Shown here one piece after another: positions 23,881-34,033 of a stretch of 64,000 nucleotides of DNA. Below the pieces are notes generated by a model. That model ran no database searches. It was given only the letters and a program-made list of their open reading frames with translations, and was not told the origin of the DNA. How positions within the stretch are numbered: the stretch's first letter is position 1; the number at the start of each line of letters is the position of its first letter. The DNA comes from Metarhizium brunneum. Taxonomy: Eukaryota > Ascomycota > Sordariomycetes > Hypocreales > Clavicipitaceae. A program made the position numbers and the translations under genes. The stretch spans positions 9,513,001-9,577,000 of the forward strand of contig NC_089422.1 in NCBI RefSeq assembly GCF_013426205.1, read 5' to 3'.

Positions 23881-25437
23881 AGTACTAGAAGGAGGTAAGA
23901 AACAACTCAATTCTACTAACCAACAGAAAATCAAAGTTACCGAATCAGAGGTGGAATATAAGAACCTCAACTAGACCTTCTGCTATGACGATAACTGCTA
24001 CGTTCATATAAGCAGTAAACAAGAAAGAGGATGGTTTCCAAAAGAACCAAGAAAACCAAAGAAGAAAATTATGAACTTCATGGGAAACGGACTACAAGTA
24101 GCCTAACAACTGGTACAAGAAGACCTAGACGAACAATCAATGGAAAAGAGAACGCTTACAATAACGGGACGAAAGGAACTCCATGAACCAAAATCGCCAA
24201 AATATTTGGACGAAGACTCGCACCAAGAAATTCTCGATTAGGTGCGACAATAAGCAAAAGCAAGGAAGATTCGAAGGGAATAACAATATAGGGAGGAGCA
24301 AGACGCACAAATCCTCACCACCTTCAACGAACCGAAAGATAGAGTAAGGGAAATAAGCGTCGATAATAACAACGTAATCCTAGATACTCTAGAAGCGTCC
24401 AAAGATGAACAAAACGAGGAAGAAACGCCTACAAGGCTGACAACCACACAAGAACAAGCTGTACAGCGATATTTCCCCGCACCAACAGGAAAATATTTCG
24501 CAATTCCTATTCTAGCAGTGGACACCACCACGGCAATAAAAAACCAGATACTATGGTTTCCAGAAGGAGAAAAGGAAGACGATCCTAGACTCTCACCAAG
24601 ACACGCGGAACACACACGTTTAGCATGGGCATCATACGCGTTTGCAATATGCCAGGCACACTTTTAAACCAAGGCACAACTAGATGTATTTCCAATCAGG
24701 ATGAAAGGATATCCGATCAAAGCACTATACTTCAGATAGGAACTCCTAGAATGGAGAGTGAAGATAATTAATAACGATTAAACGATGATCTTAGAACCCG
24801 ATTTAAACACACCCATTAAATGCCGAGCTTATACAAATCCTACGGACGTATATGAATCAGACACATGCCAGTTACATATATATACAAAGAACAGGCAGTG
24901 GCATCAGTATGTGTATAAGGGAAAGATCCCAACACACCGAAGAGAGCTACTACTCAAATCACCTCGATGTGAAACAAAAGACCACATGGAATGCCCACTA
25001 CCAAATTGCTCAGAATATATAGTAGATAAGGCCAGAGAATGGCACAAGTGGCAATGTGGAACACCAGCAGCATACAAACAGACATAGCAAGCATTAGACA
25101 TACTTGAACAGAAAGACCCCAGGGGAACCACAGAATCAATATACTACAATAAACAAAATCTGGATAAGTGGTACAACGAACGGAAGTTCAACCCCAGATA
25201 CAACAGGAAATATGCGGTAAACTGCGACAACCCAAGATGCGAAAAACACGGAGAAATGAAAAACCAAATTTACAATCGCCTATGTCAAATGTTTAACGAT
25301 AGGTTTTGCTTTAAGCACCCACAAAATAGAACTAGACCTACAGAATGGTACCAAGAAATGAAACAACAAATCGCAGAAGAATCTATTCCAGAAAACTCAA
25401 AAAACAAGGCACGCTATCTATAAAAGGGCTACAAGCT

Positions 25438-28400
25438 GGCATGAAGAGAAAGACGCTAATAACCCTCAACGCAACCAAAAGCGGACAAAGCGATAAGATG
25501 GTATTAAACGCCGAAGTCATAGGACATCGCGTTCGCATACTTATGGACAGTGGCGCGATGGGTAATTATATCTCACCCAGAGTTATGAATTGTTACCAAC
25601 TACCGTGGAAACACAAAAAGGCACCATACAAGTTAACTGATATTAAAGGAAAACTTTTTGCCTATAATGACGGAATTATTAACCAAGAGACTAATCATCT
25701 CGAAGTACAGATTCAAGGTCATTTAGAAGTGATTCAACTCAATGTTATGGACGTATCGGAACACGACCTAGTGTTAGGGTACCCATGGTTATGGGAGAGT
25801 AACCCACTGATCAACTAGAGGACAGGCCAACTAAAGTGGAACAAGACTTCAGGCCAACAGAATCAGCAGAATTCGGAAGAAAGAACGAAATTTCGTCATA
25901 ACTTAGCTCATGAACAGAGTTCTGAAGAAAAAAAACCTTCAAGCAAGTTATCCAAGGACCAACAACAACAAACAAGCGGCAGAAAAGCAGTCAAAATAAT
26001 TAGATCCACCGTAATAACCTCGACAGCGCTACAAACCGGGATACGAACAACAATAAGCAACAAGAAGACAAAAGCCAAGATCCGAAAGGTTATTGCCACC
26101 TTAAGGAAAGACCTCGCGAACACAAACAAGAAACTCGAAGGAGAAAAGAGGAACGAGAACAATAAAGACGACAAAAGCCCAATAATAAAAGAAGAAAAAC
26201 TCAAGAATATCCCTAAGGAATACCGGAAATACGAAAAATTATTCGCAGAAGAATTAGAAACCGGATTACCCGAACACAGTTAATAGGATCATAAAATCGA
26301 ATTAGCAGATGGAAAGTCAACAATATTCCACAAGATCTACAACTTAAACGCAAAAGAACTCGAAACGTTACGAGAATACATCGATGAGATGCTAGTAAAA
26401 GGCTATATCAGAGCATCGACATCAGAAGCTGGATACCCAGTTATGTTTGTTCCAAAGAAAAACGGAAAATTGCGGTTAGTAGTGGATTATCGGCGATTAA
26501 ACGCGATTACCATGAAAGACAGAACACCGTTGCCACTAATATCGGAACTACGGGACCGATTGCATGGTATGAATTGGTTTACCGCGGTAGACCTAAAAGG
26601 AGCATACAACTTGATTCGAATAAAGAAGGGTCACGAATGGATGACAGCCTTCAGAACGAAGTTCAGACTATTCGAATATTTGGTAATACCAATGGGGCTC
26701 ACCAATACACCAGCAACATTCCAGAGAATAATTAACAGTGTACTACGAGAATATTTGGATAACTTCGTGGTAGTATATCTCGATAATATACTAATCTTCT
26801 CGAAAACCCTAGAAGACCACAAGGAACACGTACACACGGTACTAAGAACACTACAAGACGCTAAACTATTGCTTAAACCAGCAAAATGTAAGTTCTATAC
26901 ACAGGAAGTAGACTTCCTAGGACACACAATACAACCAAACAAGATACAAATAGAAAAAACAAAGATTAAGGCAGTAAGGAACTGGCCAACACCAAAGAAT
27001 ATTAAGGATATATAAAGCTTTAAAGGCTTTACGAACTATTACAGGAGATTCATCAAGAGCTACAGCGAAATCGCAGTACCCTTAGATGAACTCACCAAAA
27101 AGGATAAGCAGTGGGACTAGAATAATAAGGCGTAATATGCCTTTAATAAGATCAAAGAACTCATCACATCCGAACTTGTTTTGAGAACCTTTAACCTAGA
27201 AAAGAAAACGGAATTAGAAACCGACTTATCAGACTTTGCTCTAGGAGCACAAGTTAGACAAAGAGATAATAACAGAAAACTACACCTTATTACGTTTTAC
27301 TTAAAGAAACTTTATGGAGCAGAACTCAACTACCCCATTTACAACAAAGAATTCCTAGTAATTATTAATGCTTTTAAGGAATTTAGACATTATCTTATAG
27401 GAAGCAAACACAAAGTTAAGGTGTATACCGATCATAAGAACATCTCTCATTTTACGACGACGCAATAATTGAATAGACGACAAATTCGATGGGCCGAATA
27501 TCTTTCAGAATTCGACTACGAAATCATCCATCAAAAAGGATCCGAGAACGGACGAGCAGACGCTCTAAGTCAAAGAAGCGACTACAATACAAGAGTACCT
27601 ACAGCAACAGGACAACTCCTTAAGATCAATAAAAATAGCAATTTCCAGCAGAGACAACTAAATGCCATATTAAAAGTACAAAAAGAAGACCTAGTATACG
27701 GCAAAATACACCAATAGGTAATAGACAATATCCAACACATTAGAGACGTACCGATGGGATGCACATGCTACCCAGGAGGAGTACTAATGTATGGAGAAAA
27801 AATCTGGATACCACCAGACTTACAAGAAGAATACATCAAAGAAATGCATGAACACCCAGTTTACGGACATCAAGGAATCCGCAAAACACTGGATAAGATA
27901 CGACGACAATACGATTTCTCAGGAATCAAGAAAGTGGTCAAAAAGGTTATCAACAAATGTATACAATGCGGAAAAAGTAAGGCTTCACAACATAAGCCAT
28001 ACGGAGAATTGCAACCATTACCAATACTAACACGACCATGGGAATCAATAGCTTTCGATCATATTACGAAGCTACCAATGTCGAAAGAACCAATAACCAA
28101 TGTGGAATATAACAGCATATTCGTGGTCACGGATAGACTCACAAAGTATGGATACTTTCTACCGTACAAAGAAGCAAGCAATGCAGAAGAACTTACATAT
28201 GTGTTCTTACGAACAATAGCAAGCAACCATGGACTGCCAGAAGAAATCATATCGGACAAAGGAAGTACATTTACTTCTAAGTTTTAGCAAGCACTTATGG
28301 CACAACTTAGAACAAATCACAAGTTAAGCACTATATATCATCCACAGACAGATGGACAGACGGAAAGATTGAACCAGACGCTTAAACAGTATCTGCGATA

Positions 28401-29097
28401 CTACATCAACCATCAACAGGACGATTGGGTTAAATAGTTACCTACAGCGCAATTAGCTTACAATAGCTTAATATCGGAATCGACAAAGCAAACACCAGCC
28501 TACGCCAATTACAGATTTAATCCCGAAGTATTTCAAATACAACGTGAAGGACCGCAAGCAAAACAAGCGATGCTACAAGCAGATGAACTAAAAAAATTAC
28601 ACGAAGAAATACGACACGAACTAGAATTCGTACGAAAAAGAATGGCACAATACTATAATCAGAAAAGATTAAAGGGACTAATCTTTGGGGAGGGAGACAT
28701 GGTCTACCTACTCCAACGAAACATCAAAACAACGCGACCAAGCGACAAATTAGATTACAAAAAATTAGGACTATTCGCCATTAAAAAACGAATATCAACA
28801 AACAACTATGAACTTTCGTTACCAAAGACTATGAGAAATCATCCTATAGTACACATTTCACTCCTTGAAAAGGCACCAAGCAACGCACCAGCAGAAAAAG
28901 ACATCGAAGTCATAAACAAAACAAAATACGAAGTGGAACGGATCCTAGACATGAGAACAAAGAACAAAACACGCTAATATCTTATTAAATAGAAAAACTA
29001 TGGAGACGAGGAAAACATATGGGAACCTACAGAACACCTAAAGAATTGCCAGCACCTGCTACGGCAGTATCACCAGCAGCTTGCGACTCAGCGCTAA
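25438..29097 (+). pseudogene. Retrotransposon pol with chromodomain, broken
   Basis: Protease: ILMDSGAMGNYIS near 25540. Reverse transcriptase: 26380-27015, with the catalytic YLDD box mutated to YLDN (codon 26785-26787, GAT to AAT). RNase H: about 27180-27470, including FTTTQ before a TAA. Integrase: zinc-binding HEHPVYGH...C-x2-C at about 27848-27970, catalytic core with AFDHITKLP, SDKGSTFTSKF and [14 protein letters not shown] at about 28040-28385. C-terminal chromodomain: 28926-29097 (YEVERILD...YGDEENIWEP), with TAA and TAG replacing expected Gln and Trp. Multiple other stops lie at 27013, 27118, 27467, 27715, 28287 and 28437. The chromodomain would target heterochromatin during integration; this copy is inactive. 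Confidence 0.93.
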
Positions 29098-29137
29098 GCA
29101 AAGCGCCCCAGTCCAAAACATCAAAGGCACCCCAGTC

Positions 29138-29702
29138 TTAAGCATCTTGAACAGCCTCAGACTCTTGCCGTTGAACCTGCTCTAATTCACGCTTCCGAGC
29201 CTCCTCCTCCTCCTTCTTTCGATCCGCATCCTCTATCTCCTCCAGAGAAGCGAAGTCACGACGAGCCATTTCCAGACCCTTCTCACGCAAATGACGACGC
29301 ATGCGCCAAAGACGCATCAAATGATTTAAGGCCTTATCTATTTCCAGCTAAGCCTTACAACGCCTCTCGATTAACAGTTCCTCCGTTAATTCCTCCTCCT
29401 TCTCGAGCCGACAAAGTTCCTCGGTGATACGGTTTACTAGAACACGTCAGCAGTACACACTACGGCAGGAAGACCCCGCACGTACGGTTCGCCATGGGAG
29501 TGCGAGAACTATCACAAGAACGACCCAGAGAATAACAAAGAGCGCAACGACCGATGCTCTCAACAACCCAACAAGAACTCTTCTTTTCGAAACAACGACT
29601 ACAGGGCGATACCTCGAAACCCTGTTCACAAATGAAGGCGGCGGTCGCAACGCGATTGGTGGTAGAACGGGATCTCTTAGGTTTATCCACACGGTTAGAC
29701 AT
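29138..29702 (-). pseudogene. Antisense ORF of the retrotransposon, Zn2Cys6-like
   Basis: Between the chromodomain and the 3' LTR, reading against the element. ATG 29702 gives 80 codons with the cysteine spacing C-x2-C-x6-C-x8-C-x2-C-x6-C (SPCSRCFEKKSSC, then RCALCYSLGRSC), the same pattern as a fungal binuclear zinc cluster. After a frame break, a second open part (29320-29138) continues as a charged coiled coil (RRDFASLEEIEDADRKKEEE). Similar antisense cysteine-rich plus coiled-coil frames occur in other fungal gypsy elements, as I recall. The function is not established. Confidence 0.55.
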
Positions 29703-29808
29703 GGTGAAGGAAGGACATTGCGAGGAAGCAGAACACTTACGACCAATAGAAGAAAGGGCGAACAGGACTATTTATGAAACAAGGCTTAGGTCTTGAGGGC
29801 AAGACCAT

Positions 29809-29819
29809 GGGAGAGGGGA
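29809..29819 (+). other. Polypurine tract
   Basis: GGGAGAGGGGA, 5 nt before the 3' LTR, the expected primer site for plus-strand DNA synthesis. Confidence 0.7.
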
Positions 29820-29824
29820 CATCG

Positions 29825-30270
29825 TGTTACGACCCAGTCACAAGCTGCAGCGTAGGTCGCAGGTTAGGCCGGCTGTATAAGCCACGGGACAGCGCAGGCA
29901 CAGCAGGTGACGGATTAATAGTCGGAACGGGCCGCCAATAGGGGAGAGTTCACTGACTGTTCAGTGAACTCCAGACGAACTAGTAGCACGCATGTAACTA
30001 TAGTTTACCAGGACTTTAGTGAACAACGGGTGAACGCCGTAGTATATAGGGACCCCCAAATTCGCTTCATAGATAGACTCTAGCTCCTTAGCTTTCAACA
30101 CCGATCATTACATTGAATAAGCTTCGCTTACAACTCTTTGACTCTGATCACCTGGTTACGGTCTACGACCTATTACCAACGTAACACCCAACTGCTCAGA
30201 TTGACTGCCCTAGTGGCTCTGCCAACATAAACTACGACTAGTTTATCCCTTGGGAACCTTAGCCGTTACA
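29825..30270 (+). repeat. 3' LTR
   Basis: 446 bp, same ends and length as the 5' copy. Changes relative to the 5' copy include CpA to TpA and TpG to TpA (for example CTGCATG in one, CTGTATA in the other), the preferred RIP context, together with several CpG to CpA changes. Confidence 0.97.
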
Positions 30271-31137
30271 ACCGTACAACAAGCTATAACGGTTGCTGCT
30301 GATATGAAGCAAATATACAAGTCTTGCAAATATAAGGTAAAGTAGTATATTATATAATTAGAGAAATAAATATACTAACTAGAATATAGAACGCAGTAAG
30401 TCTATTTTATAAACTTTACTATATATCAGAAATTGCTTACACTATTTGCTTATAAGTGGAACGAAACAGTAAGTATATTTCCTGGTTTTTATATATAATT
30501 ATAACTTAACTAAGCTAATATACTGGATTATAGTTTCACGGGGTAAGTAACCTGGACAGCTATAAAATAAGCTTAGCAAATATCTGCAAGGTACTAATTA
30601 TCTGCCTAATATAGGCGAATGACGAGGTAAGTCGCTAACCTTCGTACTATTACTAAACAAAAATAACTAGACGCTAAGTTATACTAACCTATTGGTCTGA
30701 TAAGACATTTTATTATGTAGGTTAACGTACTATTAATCTTAGAAATTAAAATAGGAAATATTATACTAATAATATAACGTTTAAAAAAATAGCCAACTGG
30801 TATTTATTGTTCTCAGGGAAAGCCAGTAAGTAGCTTTTCGTTTAATAAGTTTTATAATTTATTCTTACTAATATTTATAGTCTAAGGAAGCTCCCGAGGA
30901 TGTACTTATCCCTACTTGCGAGATATATAACGGTGTAAGTTATATCTACCTTTATATATTTAGTTGGCTAGAGTAATATACTAATATATATATATACTTT
31001 AAGTGTGGAACTTGTAAATTATCTGAAACGAACAGAAATATAAAAAGATTTCTCGAAGAAAAGGTAAGCTCTTCCTACTAACAAGTAAATTAGTATTTGT
31101 CTAAAATTAGGGGATAATAGGAAGATTTGTATTGTGA

Positions 31138-31997
31138 CTTGGCTTAAGCTAGCTAAAGTGCAAAGTAATTGCAAGTATGTGCGCCGACTACGCACTATAT
31201 CCTGGTCTAAGGTGCAGTTAGCTCCACGCGAACTATTATGTATTACTAGGGAAGTACTAGTATTTATTTAGCTTATATCTCGCACTTGTAAAAGGGTGAG
31301 GCAAATCTTGCTTAAATAATATTATCCCTATTTTCAATACTACCTAGCTGTCTTTTACCCTATTATTCAGGCTTACTAGTTCTATTATTTTCCCTTGATA
31401 TAGCTTTTAGTTTTTACGTAAAGGTTATAAAATGAAAAACCGCAAATACCTATTAAGTTGCCAAGGCAAGGGACTTAGCAACTAAATAGTAAGCCTAAAA
31501 GGTAAAGTCTGTGGCCTTATAATTTAACTTCTTAGAAGATAATATAGGTTTAATTTATAGGGTTATAAAAATATAAAGGCCTTATTGGGCTAACTAGGGT
31601 ATTTAAATAAATAAATATATTATAATCAAGGTTAAAAAAGTAACCTTAATTCCGGGAATTACACCCTTGGTAAGTCTTGGCGTCAACAAAGTTTCCAATC
31701 GCACTGCTTCGCAAGGTAGGCGGAGTCAAGAGGTATTACAGCTAAAGGTGTGGGCCCAAAAGGCAAAAGTTCCATCTCCACCTTAAGGTTGCAACCTGAT
31801 GTTCTATTACATGCCCCTGTGGCAATAGTTCACAGCAGCCCAGCGGGGTTAGAGGTTTGAAGGACTCGTATTGTGCCTTATTATACGCTGGCAGTCTGAG
31901 TCGGTAATAGATACAAAAAGTAGTGACAGGCCCTCCAGCTCTGCCATCAGCACTGAAAAGGCCACCTTGAGCTCAGTACTACATACCACTACATACC
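31138..31997. other. AT-rich stretch then promoter of the oxidase
   Basis: 31138-31660 is strongly AT-rich like the DNA left of the retrotransposon and has no open frame. From about 31670 the composition becomes normal and forms the 5' region of the berberine-bridge-type gene. Confidence 0.6.
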
Positions 31998-33828
31998 ATG
32001 CTCTATCTCGCAGCAGTGGCCGCTTTCATAGCTGTACTGTCCGTAGTGGGCGCGTCGCCAGTCGGCTCAACTTATAACAATACCGCCTCACATCATGGTT
32101 CAAAGTGCCACTACCTCCCAGGTGACGCACAGTGGCCTAGCCACACGGCTTGGCACAAACTGAACCAAACACTAGGAGGTAGGCTTATTCGCGGAGTTCC
32201 TTTAGGCCAAAACTGCCACGAACCCAAGATAAATAGCAGAGAATGCTCCAAAATTCGGAGCGAGTGGACGCTGCTAGAGCCGTTGTAAGTCATGCCGAAA
32301 TATAATTCGTGGAACTACTCTTATAGTATATATATGTGTTTTTCTCTCTATATACGACCACTAATACCTATCCAGTGTAAATGACCCCGTCAATATCATG
32401 TCTCCTTACTGGAACAATAACTCCTGCAGCCCGTTCCTAGGTCCGGAAATGCCCTGCACCTTGGGCAATCTCGCGTCCTACGCTATCGATATTAGGTGCG
32501 CTGAGGATGCCATTACAGGCATCCGGTTCGCAGAGGACAATAATATACGTCTCAGCATCAAGAATACGGGACACGACTTTCTAGGACGCTCCTCCGGTGG
32601 GGGATCGCTGGCACTGTGGATGCACAATCTAAAGCAAGTGGAATTTTTCGACTACGCCAGTCCGCTCTACACCGGGCCGGCTGTCCGCGTGGGCGCCGGC
32701 GTCGAGTACTCGGAAGTGTACATGGCAGCCAGCGCTCGCGGATATCGAGTCGTCGGTGGCTCTTGTCCCACCGTTGGACTGGCTGGTGGTTTTAGCCAGG
32801 GCGGTGGCCATGGGCCCCTTGGTGCGGCATACGGCCTCGCTGCTGACCAGGTCCTGGAATGGGAGGTCGTGACGGCCTCGGGCGAGCATCTGGCGCTCGC
32901 TGGCCATGGTGAGCACGCGGACCTTTTCTGGGCGTTGAGTGGCGGTGGAGGCGGCAACTTTGCCGTGGTTCTCTCCATGACGGTCCGGGCACACGCCGAC
33001 GGTCCTGTAGCCGGCGCCGGCTTCTCCTTTACCAACCCCGGTAACGACACGGTGTTCTGGGGCGGCATCACGGCGTGGCTACGGCACTTGCTCGTCTTGC
33101 ATACTTTTCATAGGGGCATCACCACCGTCTTTGCAATCACGGCCAAGTCGTTTGCGCTTGAGTTTGCCACACTACCTGACACAAACACAACAGACACTAT
33201 TAACGCTGCCATGGCACCATTCGTCACCCAGCTCTCCGACCTCAATATCTCGTTGGCGGGCAGCTACCAGAGCAATGTCCATAAAGACTTTGCCGAGCAT
33301 TACAGCCACTGGGCCACGCAGACCTACGCCAGCAATATCACACTCGGCGGCCGCCTCATCCCGCGTTCTGTAGTGCAGGATGAGGTTTCGGGGCTCCCCG
33401 CGCTTGTTAATACTTTCCGCGACATCGCCCACAGAGGCGCGGTTATCTTGTCTGTCGCTGCCAACGTCACCAATGTGAACCATATCCACAACGCTGTTTT
33501 GCCCTCCTGGCGTGACTCGCTCTTCACCACAACATTTGCGAGATCGCTGCCCCAGGAGTCCACATGGGATGCTATCCTCGCAGACTACAGGCAGCTCAAC
33601 GCGTGGCAGGAGGACCTCCGCGTTATCACGCCTGGAGCAGGGACGTATATGAATGAGGCGACGTGGGATAACCCGCATTGGAAGGAGGATTATTTCGGCT
33701 CGAATTACAACGAGTTGTTGGCAGTCAAGACCAAGTATGATCCAAGGCACGTGTTTTGGGCCAATGCCGCCGTTGGGAGCGACGAGTATTGGAAGGCTAC
33801 CAAGGATCGGAGGTTGTGCCGTATTTGA
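31998..33828 (+). CDS. Secreted FAD-linked oxidase, berberine bridge enzyme type
   Basis: Two exons, 31998-32284 and 32376-33828, with a 91-nt intron (GTAAGT donor, CTAATAC branch, TCCAG acceptor); 579 aa. The signal peptide is MLYLAAVAAFIAVLSVVGA. The PCMH FAD domain has the histidine of the bicovalent flavin link in NTGHDFLGRSS and the cysteine partner in GGSCPTVGLAGGFSQGGGHG. The substrate domain follows, and the C-terminal BBE motif lies at the end (NYNELLAVKTKYDPRHVFW). Several N-glycosylation sequons fit secretion. Members oxidise alcohols, amines or C-C bonds in metabolite clusters. It is the first gene of the right-hand cluster, divergent from no neighbour and tail-to-tail with the PKS. 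Confidence 0.92.
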
Positions 33829-34033
33829 TCTCGCCTGTAGAACTCCGTATTCGCCGTGAGCACAATACGCAGCCTAGATCGATATCGGCAGGCTGGCGTG
33901 CTTGCTATGTAATGCTGGACTCCTTGCGAGTCCACGAGAATGAATGAATTCTGCACATCTCATGCCACCTACACTCCCTACACAAGATGTTTGCGGTCAA
34001 TTTGATGCAAATGAAGCTTCTTTTATTACTACA

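Larger units (their letters stand above)
22416..30270 (+). mobile_element. Ty3/gypsy chromovirus LTR retrotransposon, RIP-mutated
   Basis: A 7,855-bp element bounded by two 446-bp LTRs (TG...CA) and a 5-bp target duplication ACCGT (22411-22415 and 30271-30275). The order gag, protease, reverse transcriptase, RNase H, integrase and chromodomain defines a Metaviridae chromovirus. A polypurine tract (GGGAGAGGGGA, 29809-29819) precedes the 3' LTR. All reading frames are broken by many TAG/TAA codons at positions where Gln or Trp is expected, and the two LTRs differ at about 15 sites, all transitions. Both fit RIP rather than random drift. It cannot encode active proteins. Confidence 0.95.
22220..31137 (+). 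pseudogene. 11-exon microexon small secreted protein gene, split by a retrotransposon
   Basis: Apart from the retrotransposon insert the gene spans about 1.06 kb and would encode about 147 aa. Exon 1 (22220-22345) gives a signal peptide (MKFLTLTAFTGLALAGLA) followed by KKR, a Kex2-like site. The remaining exons are 30271-30336, 30390-30395, 30430-30468, 30534-30542, 30615-30626, 30705-30716, 30793-30825, 30881-30934, 31004-31063 and 31111-31137 (stop TGA). Lengths are 126, 66, 6, 39, 9, 12, 12, 33, 54, 60 and 27 nt, every one a multiple of three, so all ten introns are phase 0. Most donors are GTAAGT-like and several introns have TACTAAC-type branch sites. The late exons hold the cysteines (IPTCEIYNG, then CGTCKLSETN). 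The element sits after the first 5 nt of exon 2, which are duplicated. The smallest exons are the least certain. No family is recognised. Confidence 0.6.

Noticed and set aside
29424..29796. Plus-strand open frames before the 3' LTR
   Set aside because: They mirror the antisense cysteine-rich frame, lack gag/pol motifs and contradict one another.
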